Below, piece by piece: positions 29,090 through 38,441 of a DNA stretch of 64,000 nt (position 1 is its first letter; each line of letters begins with the position of its first letter). The notes under the pieces are model-generated. The model saw only the letters and a list, made by a program, of their open reading frames with translations, did not search any database and was not told the origin of the DNA. The translations under genes were made by a program, and so were the position numbers. The stretch comes from an uncultured Nostoc sp. (GTDB lineage: Bacteria; Cyanobacteriota; Cyanobacteriia; Cyanobacteriales; Nostocaceae). The DNA is taken from assembly GCF_937863485.1 (NCBI RefSeq), contig NZ_CALMFY010000113.1:67860-131859 (forward strand). Reading direction: 5' to 3'.

Positions 29090-29695
29090 TTAAAACCCAA
29101 AAGCGTTGCTGTAACGCTCCTCAGCCCAAGGTTCACCACGGCGATGGTAGCCATTGCGCTCCCAAAAACCAAGTTCTTCACCAGCTAAAAACTCTAAACC
29201 ATTAATCCATTTAGCACTTTTCCAAGCGTAGAGGTGGGGCACAACTAGCCGCATCGGGCCACCGTGTTCAGATGGAAGGTCTTCACCAAAGACTTTAAAG
29301 GCAAAGAAGTTTTCTTCGCGCATAAAATCTTCTATAGAGATATTGGTAGTGTAACCGCCGTAGCAGTGTTCCATAATGTGGGCTACTTTCGGGTCTAGCT
29401 CAATCAGACCCATGAAATCTGTCATTTTTATGCCAGTCCATTTGACATCGAGTTTAGACCAGCGCGTTACACAGTGGAAGTCTGTTGTGAATTCGTGTTG
29501 AGGTAGCGCCATAAAATCTGACCAACTAAAAGTAGCAGATTTTGCTAAACCCCAAACTCGAAACTCCCATTCTTCAATGCTGACTTGGGGAGTTGCACCG
29601 TAAGTTAATACGGGGAAACCTTTAGCTAAGTGTTGACCTGGAGGGACGCGTTCCCCCTCTTCCTTCCCTGGTTTCTGAAAAAATTTTCCTAACAT
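29090..29695 (-). CDS. Sulfite-oxidase-like molybdopterin oxidoreductase
   Basis: 201 residues, the compact single-domain form of the SUOX/YedY fold. The Mo-coordinating cysteine is C75 in DFHCVTRWS; VKWTGIKMTDFMGL, GGYTTNISIEDFM and EHGGPMRLVVPHLYAWKSAK line the pterin site. No twin-arginine signal is visible, so it is predicted cytoplasmic, unlike MsrP (YedY). Natural substrate unknown. It is convergent with the aldehyde dehydrogenase gene, with about 85 bases of AAAATC-type repeats between. Confidence 0.85.
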   Translation of the reverse strand: MLGKFFQKPGKEEGERVPPGQHLAKGFPVLTYGATPQVSIEEWEFRVWGLAKSATFSWSDFMALPQHEFTTDFHCVTRWSKLDVKWTGIKMTDFMGLIELDPKVAHIMEHCYGGYTTNISIEDFMREENFFAFKVFGEDLPSEHGGPMRLVVPHLYAWKSAKWINGLEFLAGEELGFWERNGYHRRGEPWAEERYSNAFGF

Positions 29696-30004
29696 AGTTG
29701 GAGAAAAATAAGTTTTCTCAAGGTATTTACAAGCTTTCTTGCTGAGTTGCCAACACCACTAGATGTTTTACTCTTTATATGATTACTTGATCATTACTCA
29801 TGAATGATCGGTAATGGGTAACGGATGTTCCCAATTACTCACTACCAACTTTTCTCGATTTAATCAGCTTGTGTAGAGGATCTATGATCCGTAATGCAAT
29901 CAGAAAAGCTAAGAAAAAGCGTTTATCCAATGGTAAGAAGCTTGATTGGTATTTATTGCCAATCAAATTTATCGGTGCTGTTCATGCTTTTCCTGACTGG
30001 GGAA

Positions 30005-30178
30005 TTATGATTCTTCTTCCTCTTCTTCAGCAGTTGGATACACAAATGTAGAACGTCCAGTCAAAATCGACTTGCCCAGAGATAGGGCTTTCTGAGCTTC
30101 GATGACGGCTTTGTGCCTCCAGGTAGCTCGACGTTTATCTCGTTTTGATTTGGAAGTTTTCTTCTTAGGAACAGCCAT
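30005..30178 (-). CDS. rpmF: 50S ribosomal protein L32
   Basis: A 57-residue bL32. [20 protein letters not shown] is the family's N-terminus; the rest is short with an acidic tail, as usual in cyanobacteria. No zinc-ribbon cysteines are present, as in the zinc-free form. The ATG at 30178 gives the conserved N-terminus; the frame extends upstream without homology. It stands alone. Confidence 0.94.
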   Translation of the reverse strand: MAVPKKKTSKSKRDKRRATWRHKAVIEAQKALSLGKSILTGRSTFVYPTAEEEEEES

Positions 30179-30334
30179 GTCAGCAGATATTGCGATTCTT
30201 GACAACCTTCTTATTCTAGGCCATCCATTGACGCCAAGGACAACAGGTAAGTTGAATTGAGAGGTTGAGACTGAAGTTGGACACAAGATACTGGGACAGA
30301 GGGAATTCTAAGATTGACCAAAAAAGACTCATGA

Positions 30335-30415
30335 TACAAGCCCCTAAATTTATTTATGGGGATTATTAATTTTGACTTTTGACTTCTGACTTTTGACTTC
30401 CCCAAAGGGGCTGAC
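30335..30415 (-). repeat. Interspersed element with AAAAGTC heptamers and inverted ends (copy 2)
   Basis: Read on the minus strand: GTCAGCCCCTT, GGGGAAGTC, four GTC heptamers, CCCCATAAATAAATTTA, and AGGGGCTTGTA. The same ends and core occur at 1258-1361 in the opposite orientation. Confidence 0.75.
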
Positions 30416-30447
30416 CTCTTCCTTGTCTTTGTGTCTAGCTCAACCCG

Positions 30448-30939
30448 TCATTTTTGGGTTGACACACCGCTAGCTGCTGGAACTGTATTAGAGCTATTTT
30501 CAAAGAAAAGTAATGATCGCGCTGTTTTGAAGTAAGTGGCCCAATTTTGAGCATCGGGGCGCGATCGCCATTGGGGACGACTAACTTCTAATGTCAGAAC
30601 AGGTGCGATCGCGCCATAATTTTGTACGGTCACAATGATTGAAACATCTGTCACCAAGATATCTTGGTCGAAACTCCGTTGAGCAGCTGCCCTAGCGGCT
30701 GCTTCTGCTCTGGTGAGAACGGTTTCATAGTTTTCTTCTGGCAAGCGGTCAATAGCTAGATCAACTCTAGCGGTGTAAGCTCGCACAACCTGAGGTGCGA
30801 TCGCTTCCGTTAAAAACCACGTAGGAACGGTAGATATGAGCAAAACTATTAAAGGAACTATCCGGATTCTTCTGGCAATTTGGCTAATAACTGAAAAGGG
30901 AGTGATCGATGATGGTAGGTGAGCAGAAATCTTGCTCAT
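30448..30939 (-). CDS. Cyanobacterial membrane-anchored protein, function unknown
   Basis: 163 residues. One hydrophobic segment (about 26-47, IRIVPLIVLLISTVPTWFLT) follows a basic, Ser/Ile-rich N-terminus, predicting a single-pass anchor or uncleaved signal with the rest outside the cytoplasm. The remainder (ARVDLAIDRLPEENYETVLT; DILVTDVSIIVTVQNYGAIA) looks like a small alpha/beta domain with no cysteines or catalytic signature. It is flanked by a repeat element and, divergently, the caspase-like gene. Confidence 0.65.
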   Translation of the reverse strand: MSKISAHLPSSITPFSVISQIARRIRIVPLIVLLISTVPTWFLTEAIAPQVVRAYTARVDLAIDRLPEENYETVLTRAEAAARAAAQRSFDQDILVTDVSIIVTVQNYGAIAPVLTLEVSRPQWRSRPDAQNWATYFKTARSLLFFENSSNTVPAASGVSTQK

Positions 30940-31137
30940 GACCTTCTATCTCCTTAGTGATGATCTGTTATTGAAATTATGTGAAAGTATTTTCCGGTCT
31001 ATTGACGTAATAAAAATTACATTTTAACTTAAGATTCGATCAGAATCACCTAGACATAAAACATCGGTTAGCTTTGTTTTTTTGGCAAAGCTGACCGCAA
31101 TTTTAAGACCAGCAAACAATAACTGACAAAAAGCGGG

Positions 31138-33021
31138 ATGGCAAATTACTGGGCGATCGCGATTGGCATCAATCAATATCAGTTATTTCAACCTTTAAGT
31201 TGTGCCCAAGCAGATGCTGAGGCACTAGAGGATTTTTTGGTGACAGAGGGAGGTTTTGTCCCCAAACACTGTCTAGTCATGACAGATACTTCGCCGCCCA
31301 TTCAGGATAGGTCAACTTACCCAACAAAGCAGAATATTTTGCTGCTGCTTGAGGATTTGGCAGCGACAAGTTGGCAACCAGAAGATTATCTGTGGTTATT
31401 TTTTAGCGGTTATGGGGTCAACTACAAGGGCAAAGATTACTTAATGCCAGCGGAAGGCAACCCCGAACTCGTGCAAGAGACTGGCATAGAATTGCGATCG
31501 CTAATGCAAAGTCTCCAACTTGCTGAGATGAATGTATTGTTACTGCTCGATATCAACCGTGCTTTTGGCACCCAAGCGGATGCTCCTGTTGGCGAAGAAA
31601 CAATAGAACTAGCCCAAGAACTACAACTCGCTACAATTCTTTCTTGCCAACCAGAGCAATTTTCCCATGAAAGTAGCGAACTAGGTCACGGATTCTTTAC
31701 AGCAGCTTTATTAGAAGCTTTGCGTTCTGGTAATGGCAGCAACTTGACAGATTTAGAAAGCTACCTAAGTCTGCTGATGCCAAAATTATGTCAACATCAT
31801 TGGCGTCCTGTCCAAAACCCTGCCACGATCATTCCATCAAGACCGCAGGTAATCTTGCCACAATTGGCAATGGAAAGCGACTTTGAAGTAAATCCGGTGA
31901 TTTATCCGGAAGAATCCTTTGCTGTTGCCCTTGCAGCTCCTCCCCTCGACGATTACCCTAAAACTTCAGCAGAACGAGGCAGATGGGGAGAAGCTACTGT
32001 GAATTCCTCCCAACAGGTGAAGGCTTACAAGGAAGAGAAGTCTAAGAGTCAACCAGTCCAGGAGTCAGCTACTAGCTTAGTTTCCCAGCCGATGCCGGAA
32101 ACTTCTTTAGGAGTGAATACAAGGGGAAGATTTATCCCCAATTCCTCCAAAGGTTACGTCTCTCGATTGCCATCGAATCAGCCAAGTATCCCTTTTTGGA
32201 AACAATTTATCTTGTGGGGCGGAGGCAGCCTGCTGGTAGCAGGTTTAATCGCCGTAGTTTTTCTCCGTAATCAAGAAACTTTTAGAATTAAGCAAATATC
32301 AAAAACATCACCTAATGCTACTGCTAGCGATCGCCAGGTTATCCAGAATTTACCAAACGATCGCACTCCACCAGTTAAACTCAAAAACCAATCTAGCGCC
32401 CAAATAACTTCTAGTTCCGAGTCGAAAAAGCGAAATCAAGCAGTATTAGACTTGGCGAAAATGTCGCTCAGACAAACTCAGGCTAGCGATTTGAGCTTGG
32501 CGATTGCTACAGCCCGGAAAATTCAACCCGGTGAACCACTGTACGAGCAAGCTCAGGAGAATATTAAGATTTGGAGCCGGATGATTTTAGATTTAGCAGA
32601 GGGTCGTGCTAAACAAAGACAGTATGCTAGCGCTATTGCTGCTGCACGATTAATCACCAAAGATGAAGCCCTCTATGCCAAATCACAAGCAGTAATCAAC
32701 CTGTGGCGGCTAGAGGGGAAGCAGTATGTGACTAACAAAACTCTTTTAGATGCAGCTAATGCCTTAATTAAGTCTGAACAGGCATCTACCTACAATCGGG
32801 CGATCGAAGTTGCTAAGAAAGTACCATCAGATCAACCAGGCTTCGATACTGCCCAAAAATCGATCAATAAATGGAGTGAGAAAATTTTAGACCTGGCCAA
32901 GCGTCGCGCCGCCGAAGGAGACAGCAATGCAGCAATTGCGACCGCTGCTTTAGTACCAGAGGAGACAGCCACTTACGAAGATGCTCAGGATGCCATCCAA
33001 AAATGGCAAAAAAAATTGTAG
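31138..33021 (+). CDS. Caspase-fold (C14) protein with substituted catalytic dyad, membrane segment and C-terminal repeats
   Basis: 627 residues. Residues 1-235 are a caspase/orthocaspase p20-like fold (AIAIGINQYQ; DYLWLFFSGYG; NVLLLLDINRAFG; GFFTAALLEALRSG). The catalytic histidine of the usual FSGHG is Tyr (Y92), and the catalytic cysteine of the usual LLDACHSG is Asn (N140), so it should be proteolytically inactive, matching the YN-type pseudo-orthocaspases described in cyanobacteria. One membrane segment lies at about 357-376 (FILWGGGSLLVAGLIAVVFL). The C-terminal 190 residues hold about four degenerate helical repeats (ILDLAEGRAKQRQYASAIAA; DAQDAIQKWQKK) of TPR-like type. Role unknown, perhaps scaffold or regulator of active orthocaspases. 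Confidence 0.85.
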   Translation: MANYWAIAIGINQYQLFQPLSCAQADAEALEDFLVTEGGFVPKHCLVMTDTSPPIQDRSTYPTKQNILLLLEDLAATSWQPEDYLWLFFSGYGVNYKGKDYLMPAEGNPELVQETGIELRSLMQSLQLAEMNVLLLLDINRAFGTQADAPVGEETIELAQELQLATILSCQPEQFSHESSELGHGFFTAALLEALRSGNGSNLTDLESYLSLLMPKLCQHHWRPVQNPATIIPSRPQVILPQLAMESDFEVNPVIYPEESFAVALAAPPLDDYPKTSAERGRWGEATVNSSQQVKAYKEEKSKSQPVQESATSLVSQPMPETSLGVNTRGRFIPNSSKGYVSRLPSNQPSIPFWKQFILWGGGSLLVAGLIAVVFLRNQETFRIKQISKTSPNATASDRQVIQNLPNDRTPPVKLKNQSSAQITSSSESKKRNQAVLDLAKMSLRQTQASDLSLAIATARKIQPGEPLYEQAQENIKIWSRMILDLAEGRAKQRQYASAIAAARLITKDEALYAKSQAVINLWRLEGKQYVTNKTLLDAANALIKSEQASTYNRAIEVAKKVPSDQPGFDTAQKSINKWSEKILDLAKRRAAEGDSNAAIATAALVPEETATYEDAQDAIQKWQKKL

Positions 33022-33107
33022 AAAATATAGTTAGAAGTTAGAAGTTAGAAGTTATAAGTTTTAATTCCTCACTCCTGACTCCTGACTCGTAACTTTTCCC
33101 CCAGCAT

Positions 33108-33485
33108 TCAGCAGTACTGCGACACATCTTCGCCGCATTCGTCCGCTAGATAGCACATTGCTCGGAAACGTAAACCAACCACTTCTTCATATAAGGGGTT
33201 GAGCTTGCACATGGGCGGAATGTGAAACAGGGTTTTCCCAAATAATTTGACATCTCGCTCAAATGGACACTGAGATGGAATCAGTTTGCACAAGCGGTGA
33301 GCTAGTTGCCGATCGCGGACTTGAATGCTATCTACACGCTGCCGTAGGGGTTGGAGAATATTCCAGTAAGATTTGGAAACAGAACGGTCTAGCTGGGTTG
33401 CTTTATGGTCACTAGTCTCTGCTTGATTGATTGATACCCAGCTTGCCAGAAAAATCTTTTTTGTGGTATTATCAGATACCTTCAT
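33108..33485 (-). CDS. Mo-dependent nitrogenase C-terminal (Mo_nitro_C) domain protein
   Basis: 125 residues. The conserved block runs from LLQPLRQRVDSIQV-like sequence (here NILQPLRQRVDSIQVRDRQL) through ICKLIPSQCPFERD-like sequence to LNPLYEEVVGLRFRAMCYLA and the ending DECGEDVSQYC. This is the Mo_nitro_C family, named from the C-terminus of certain nitrogenase-related proteins and common as stand-alone genes in heterocystous cyanobacteria; its biochemical role is unknown. Four to five cysteines in the conserved part could bind a metal or form disulfides (inference). Single gene. Confidence 0.8.
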   Translation of the reverse strand: MKVSDNTTKKIFLASWVSINQAETSDHKATQLDRSVSKSYWNILQPLRQRVDSIQVRDRQLAHRLCKLIPSQCPFERDVKLFGKTLFHIPPMCKLNPLYEEVVGLRFRAMCYLADECGEDVSQYC

Positions 33486-34012
33486 GGTTAATCCCCTGTA
33501 TTATTGAGGCTGTTCATCTTTTTGATGAATATATACAACGTGGCAACGAACTTTACCGGAAAAATCGCGTTCTGACTGCGATATAATGTAATACCTGATT
33601 AGCCACTTAAGTCAGAACCTAATTTATTACTACGTCAAGTTAATCGCAAATTTCTGGGGATCGGTAGTGTAATATGATCATCTTGTTCATAACTTGATAT
33701 AGTTTAGATTTTAATGAAGACATCCGTCATTGGATAGGTTTTAGTGTAACATTTACAGAACTTAATATAAGGTCTTTCTGCAAGTATTTTTGCTAAGTAT
33801 AAATATTGGTAATACCCTAATAGGCGTCTTTCGTCTGCGTATTCTCACTTCCCCACATCAGAGCGTCCTGTTCATTGCTGGCTCAATGCCGTAGAAGTAA
33901 AGAGAAGTCTGTAGACGCGGCTGCGGCTTAAATCCAGGTGGGTTGACTTTCTCAGTAGATGCAGAGCGGCTAGTCATGAAACATCAGTTGTGGCAAAGTC
34001 TCGGTAAAGAAA
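33486..34012. other. Intergenic region, no gene seen
   Basis: 527 bases between two divergently reading genes, so promoters for both are expected. A short stretch at 33910-33940 (GTCTGTAGACGCGGCTGCGG) is a fragment of the dispersed GTAGACGCG-type repeats. No open frame of interest. Confidence 0.5.
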
Positions 34013-35209
34013 GTGATTCTTCTTCAATTTGCAATCTATAGCGTCTTAGGGCTAACTTATCTGGGATTAGCATTGGGCTACATCCCTGGTTTACGCATGA
34101 ACCGCGCCACCATTGCTCTGGTCGGTTCTGCCTTTTTAATTGCTTTAGGTGTTCTGAATTTACAGGAGGCATGGCAGGCCATTGATGCCAATACCATCGT
34201 ATTTCTCTTGAGCATGATGGTAGTTAATGCCAACCTATCCTTTGCAGGGTTTTTTAGACGAGCAATCTCAATGATATTGAGTATCACTCGCAGTCCTCTA
34301 GGTTTGTTAATTGCTTTAACTTTTGGTAGTGGTATTCTCTCCGCCTTTTTTCTCAATGACACTTTGGCGTTGATTTTTACACCCTTAACCTTGAGCCTGA
34401 CTCTAGCTTTGGGCTTAAATCCAATTCCTTATTTATTAGCGATCGCAGGTGCAACTAATATAGGCTCGGTAGCAACTTTGAGCGGTAATCCTCAAAATAT
34501 CCTGATTGGCTCCTTTTCAGGCATTTCCTATCTAGATTTTTTGCGTGTATTGGCCCCAGTTGCCCTAATAGGCTTGCTAATTCAGGTAGGATTACTGTGG
34601 CTACTTTACCCAGATGTGCGCTCAGTCAAACCTTGCCAACAGTTAACAGTTGGCAACCAACGGATTTTTAAACCCTTATTTAAAAAAACATTAGTCATCA
34701 CAATTGGGCTGCTAATTGCATTTACTGTCGGCTTACCCTTAGCGGAGTCTGCTTTAGTTGCTGCTAGCTTGTTGCTAATTACTCGCCGGATTAAACCCCA
34801 GCGCATTTTGCAAAAGGTGGATTGGAACCTGCTGGTAATGTTTTCTGGATTGTTTATTCTGACGCGAGTCACGCAAAAGTTGAATTTGCTTCAGCCATTT
34901 ACCCACATGGTTAACTCTGCTGCAAGTTTTCTGGGTGTAACTGTTGTTTTATCTAACTTGATTTCTAATGTACCTGCCGTACTGCTGCTGCATCCCCTGG
35001 TTCCTCCAGGTGACACTAAGTATTGGCTATTGTTGGCAGCTGGATCAACTTTGGCAGGGAATCTAACTTTGTTTGGTTCAGTCGCTAACTTGATAGTTGT
35101 AGAAGCTGCTGCTGATTTAGGATACAAGCTAACTTTTGGGGAACATCTAAGGTTTGGAGCGCCGTTAACAGTGTGTACTTTAGTTCTAGTATACCTCTGG
35201 GTTCATTGA
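34013..35209 (+). CDS. Anion permease, ion-transporter (ArsB/SLC13-like) superfamily
   Basis: 398 residues, almost entirely membrane-embedded with about ten to eleven hydrophobic helices. SGILSAFFLNDTLALIFTPL and ATNIGSVATLSGNPQNILIG are the paired substrate-binding hairpin loops of this superfamily, with a second N-rich loop later (SNLISNVPAVLLLHPL; AGNLTLFGSVANLIVVEAAA). The NIGSxATLxGNPQN pattern fits the ArsB/NhaD/citrate branch; substrate cannot be read from the sequence. The start used is GTG at 34013; the first in-frame ATG would remove the first helix. No ars genes are adjacent. Confidence 0.82.
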   Translation: MILLQFAIYSVLGLTYLGLALGYIPGLRMNRATIALVGSAFLIALGVLNLQEAWQAIDANTIVFLLSMMVVNANLSFAGFFRRAISMILSITRSPLGLLIALTFGSGILSAFFLNDTLALIFTPLTLSLTLALGLNPIPYLLAIAGATNIGSVATLSGNPQNILIGSFSGISYLDFLRVLAPVALIGLLIQVGLLWLLYPDVRSVKPCQQLTVGNQRIFKPLFKKTLVITIGLLIAFTVGLPLAESALVAASLLLITRRIKPQRILQKVDWNLLVMFSGLFILTRVTQKLNLLQPFTHMVNSAASFLGVTVVLSNLISNVPAVLLLHPLVPPGDTKYWLLLAAGSTLAGNLTLFGSVANLIVVEAAADLGYKLTFGEHLRFGAPLTVCTLVLVYLWVH

Positions 35210-35419
35210 GGATATGTAGCAACAACCTTAAGCTAAAAACATCTACTGGGCTGTTAGGGTAAGTTCTGCGAATGTTTGAGAAATAATCTGCTGGTTTAAT
35301 ACAAACCGCTGCGGCTTCTATAGCATGATCAGAAACTGTATCTCATCCCAAAGCGCAAAGACGTTAGAAAAACTCTACGCTACGTCTGTGCGCCTATGCA
35401 TGAGATTATCTTAAATTCC

Positions 35420-37192
35420 CTATGATGCTACTTGAGCAGCAGTACGAGTGCGTCGTCTTCTGCCATCGGCAACTTTCACAGGCGGCTCATCAGGGATTTG
35501 CATCAACAAAGTCACAGATGGCTGACATTGCAATTCCCGACGGATGGAACGTTGCAATTCTCGCTCTAAAGTACCTTGCAATCCACCCCAATCTATATCT
35601 GCTGCTTCACCTTCCCCAGCAGCAAATTCTGACCAGCGCACAGTGAGGATTTCTTCAATCCGTTGTTTTACCCAGGTTTGTAGCAGCGATCGCTCTACAC
35701 TTGTGACTACACCCCGTAAGTGAATTTCTGGTTTTGCCAACAGTTTACCATTCCAATCAATGGCAGCTGCGATCGTGATAATGCCTTCTGAAGCCATGCG
35801 TTGCCGTTCTTGTAAAACTTTGGCACTTACCATGCCTGAACTAGTAGTATCCACCAATTCGATACCAGATGGCACTTTACCAGCGACGCGAATGGCATCT
35901 TCGGTCAGTTCGACAATATCACCATTCTGAATAATAATCATGTTTTCGGCGGGAATGCCCATACTCTGAGCCGTTTCTGCGTGCTTCACTAGCATCCGAT
36001 GTTCGCCGTGAAATGGCACAAAAAACTTGGGTCGAGTTAAGGCAATCATCAGCTTTTGTTCTTCCTGACAGCCGTGACCGGAGACGTGAATCCCTTTATC
36101 CCGCCCATAGACCACTTTTGCACCCTGAATCATTAATTTATCAATGGTGTTGACTACTGCGATCGTATTTCCGGGAATTGGGTTAGCAGAGAATACTACC
36201 GTATCTCCTTGGCGGATTTTAATGTGAGGATGTTCTTTGTTAGCAATGCGGGTCATTGCTGCCATCAATTCACCTTGAGAACCTGTAGTTAAAATTAGTA
36301 CTCTCTCATCAGGTAGATTGCGGACTGCGTGCAATGGTTGCAGCAGATTATCGTCACACTTGATGTAACCTAAATTGCGGGCATGAGCAATCAAGTTCAG
36401 CATGGAACGCCCCACAATCGTCACTACACGGTTTTGCTTCTTGGCGATATCCAAAATCATGTTGATGCGATGCACGCTAGAAGCAAAAGTGGTGACAAAT
36501 AATCGTCCAGTGGCTTGACTAAATACTCTCTCCAGATTGGGATAGACGGAACGTTCAGAAGGTGTAAATCCTGGTATCTCGGCGTTAGTGGAATCACTTA
36601 GCAAGCAAAGAACGCCTTTTTCACCATGTTCTGCTAGCCTCTGTAAATCAAACTTTTCACCATCTACTGGAGTATGGTCAATTTTAAAATCCCCTGTGTG
36701 AATGACTACACCGAGAGGAGTATGAATGGCAACAGTGAAACTATCAGCGATGGAGTGGGTGTTACGGATATATTCCACTAAAAAGTTTTTGCCAATCCGC
36801 ACCACATCACGTGGTAGAACTGTTCTGATTTCTGTGCGATCGCGCACTCCTGCTTCTTCTAATTTACCCTCTAGCATTGCCATTGCTAGTCTGGGCCCAT
36901 AAATCATGGGGATATCAAATTGCTTGAGATGAAAAGCAATCCCGCCGATATGGTCTTCATGACCATGAGTAACGATCATCCCTTTAATTTTGTGGCGATT
37001 TTCCCGCAGATAGGTCGTATCTGGCAAAACAATATTTACTCCATGCATCGCCTCAGTAGGAAAAGCCAATCCTGCATCTAACAGGACAATTTCATCGTCA
37101 TACTCAAAAAGACAGGTATTTTTCCCAATTTCATGTAAACCGCCCAAAGGAATAATTTTCAAGGCGGAATTATTAGCTTCGTTTTTAGCCAT
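35420..37192 (-). CDS. rnj: Ribonuclease J
   Basis: 590-residue metallo-beta-lactamase/beta-CASP RNase with 5'-3' exo- and endonuclease activity in mRNA turnover and rRNA processing. The metal motif HGHEDHIGG (H76, H78, D80, H81), IRNTHSIADSFTVAIHTPLG, HTGDFKIDHTPVDG, the beta-CASP core and VSGHGCQEEQKLMIALTRPK are present. Beyond the usual length, the C-terminus ends in a basic tail (DGRRRRTRTAAQVAS). The ribosome site AAGGAGAAA sets the ATG. It follows dapA by 232 bases on the same strand, a common cyanobacterial order (asd-dapA-rnj). Confidence 0.96.
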   Translation of the reverse strand: MAKNEANNSALKIIPLGGLHEIGKNTCLFEYDDEIVLLDAGLAFPTEAMHGVNIVLPDTTYLRENRHKIKGMIVTHGHEDHIGGIAFHLKQFDIPMIYGPRLAMAMLEGKLEEAGVRDRTEIRTVLPRDVVRIGKNFLVEYIRNTHSIADSFTVAIHTPLGVVIHTGDFKIDHTPVDGEKFDLQRLAEHGEKGVLCLLSDSTNAEIPGFTPSERSVYPNLERVFSQATGRLFVTTFASSVHRINMILDIAKKQNRVVTIVGRSMLNLIAHARNLGYIKCDDNLLQPLHAVRNLPDERVLILTTGSQGELMAAMTRIANKEHPHIKIRQGDTVVFSANPIPGNTIAVVNTIDKLMIQGAKVVYGRDKGIHVSGHGCQEEQKLMIALTRPKFFVPFHGEHRMLVKHAETAQSMGIPAENMIIIQNGDIVELTEDAIRVAGKVPSGIELVDTTSSGMVSAKVLQERQRMASEGIITIAAAIDWNGKLLAKPEIHLRGVVTSVERSLLQTWVKQRIEEILTVRWSEFAAGEGEAADIDWGGLQGTLERELQRSIRRELQCQPSVTLLMQIPDEPPVKVADGRRRRTRTAAQVAS

Positions 37193-37424
37193 TTTCTCCT
37201 TAGATTGTTACTTGTGGTTAATTAAGTTGATAGTTAAGTTTCTTTGTATTTAAGACAACATCATCTGTCTCTTAAGTTAGTCCCAAAGTAATCAAGTTTT
37301 AATTGAAATCTTCAATTTTTTATTCAATAAAATGGATTTAAATTGCAACTTATGAACAATTATGGTCATTGTTTATATGTATCTTAAGAAAGCAGCAGAT
37401 TATCAGCGCTTAACCAGATGGTGG

Positions 37425-38309
37425 CTAGATTAAACTAAGTTCTTTCAGAACCGCTTCTAACTTTTGACTTACTTCTAAGTCAGCTTCACATAGCGGTGGA
37501 CGAGTTGAACCAACCTCCCAACCTTGAAGTTTCAGTGCTTTTTTCACTGGAATGGGATTTGAAGTGAGAAAAAGAGCTTTAAACAACGGGAAGAGTTGGA
37601 GATGAATTTCGCTGGCTACCTCTATTTTTCCCGCACTAAAAGCTTGGATCATCTGCTGTAGTTGGTTTCCTACCAGATGAGAAGCCACACTTACCACACC
37701 CTTTGCCCCGATCGCTAACAAGGGCAAAGTCATGTAATCATCACCAGAGTAGATGTGGAATTCTTTTGGCGTCAAGCGACGAATTTCGCTTGCCTGATCT
37801 ATGCTACCAGTGGATTCTTTAATCCCGACAATATTGCTAACCTTAGCTAACCGGGCAACTGTTTCTGGCTGAAGGTTTTGTCCGGTACGACCTGGGACAT
37901 TGTATAACAATAATGGTAGGTCGGGACAGGCTTGTGCTATTGCCTGAAAGTGCGCTTCCAATCCCGCTTGTGGCGGTTTGTTGTAATAAGGAACAACTTG
38001 TAAGGAACCATGTACTCCTATTTTAGACGCTTTTTGGGTGGCAGCGATCGCTTCTTTGGTGGAATTTGAACCACAACCTGCGATCACTTTGGCTTTTCCT
38101 GCCACGGACTGCAACACCTCGACAAACAACTGGTATTCCTCATCCCAACTTAGAGTAGGAGATTCTCCTGTTGTGCCGCACATTACCAATGTATCTGTAC
38201 CGTTATTAGCTAGATGTGCAGCTAGTTCTGCCGCTAGATCATAATTTACACTACCATCTGCTTTAAACGGCGTAATCATAGCGGTTAAAACATTGCCAAA
38301 ATCTCCCAC
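37425..38309 (-). CDS. dapA: 4-hydroxy-tetrahydrodipicolinate synthase
   Basis: 294 residues. DapA condenses pyruvate with aspartate semialdehyde, the first committed step of lysine/diaminopimelate synthesis. The Schiff-base lysine is K164 (VGIKESTG), the catalytic tyrosine Y136 is in [10 protein letters not shown], and [10 protein letters not shown] and [10 protein letters not shown] are conserved. Its substrate is made by the enzyme encoded just upstream, asd (132 bases away). Confidence 0.97.
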   Translation of the reverse strand: MGDFGNVLTAMITPFKADGSVNYDLAAELAAHLANNGTDTLVMCGTTGESPTLSWDEEYQLFVEVLQSVAGKAKVIAGCGSNSTKEAIAATQKASKIGVHGSLQVVPYYNKPPQAGLEAHFQAIAQACPDLPLLLYNVPGRTGQNLQPETVARLAKVSNIVGIKESTGSIDQASEIRRLTPKEFHIYSGDDYMTLPLLAIGAKGVVSVASHLVGNQLQQMIQAFSAGKIEVASEIHLQLFPLFKALFLTSNPIPVKKALKLQGWEVGSTRPPLCEADLEVSQKLEAVLKELSLI

Positions 38310-38441
38310 CCTGTTTTCACTCCTGATTACCCATGTTTTTGTATCTTGGTGGTTTTCTATTGTAATAACTTACCTGCATATTGCTTTCAACAGTGATTCG
38401 CACATTTGCTCTTTGTCATTAGTTTTTATTTTTACTAATGA

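Noticed and set aside
29869-30051. A 60-residue plus-strand frame near rpmF
   Set aside because: Its end overlaps rpmF antisense; no family resemblance, and the C-terminal hydrophobic part comes from the complement of the rpmF acidic tail.
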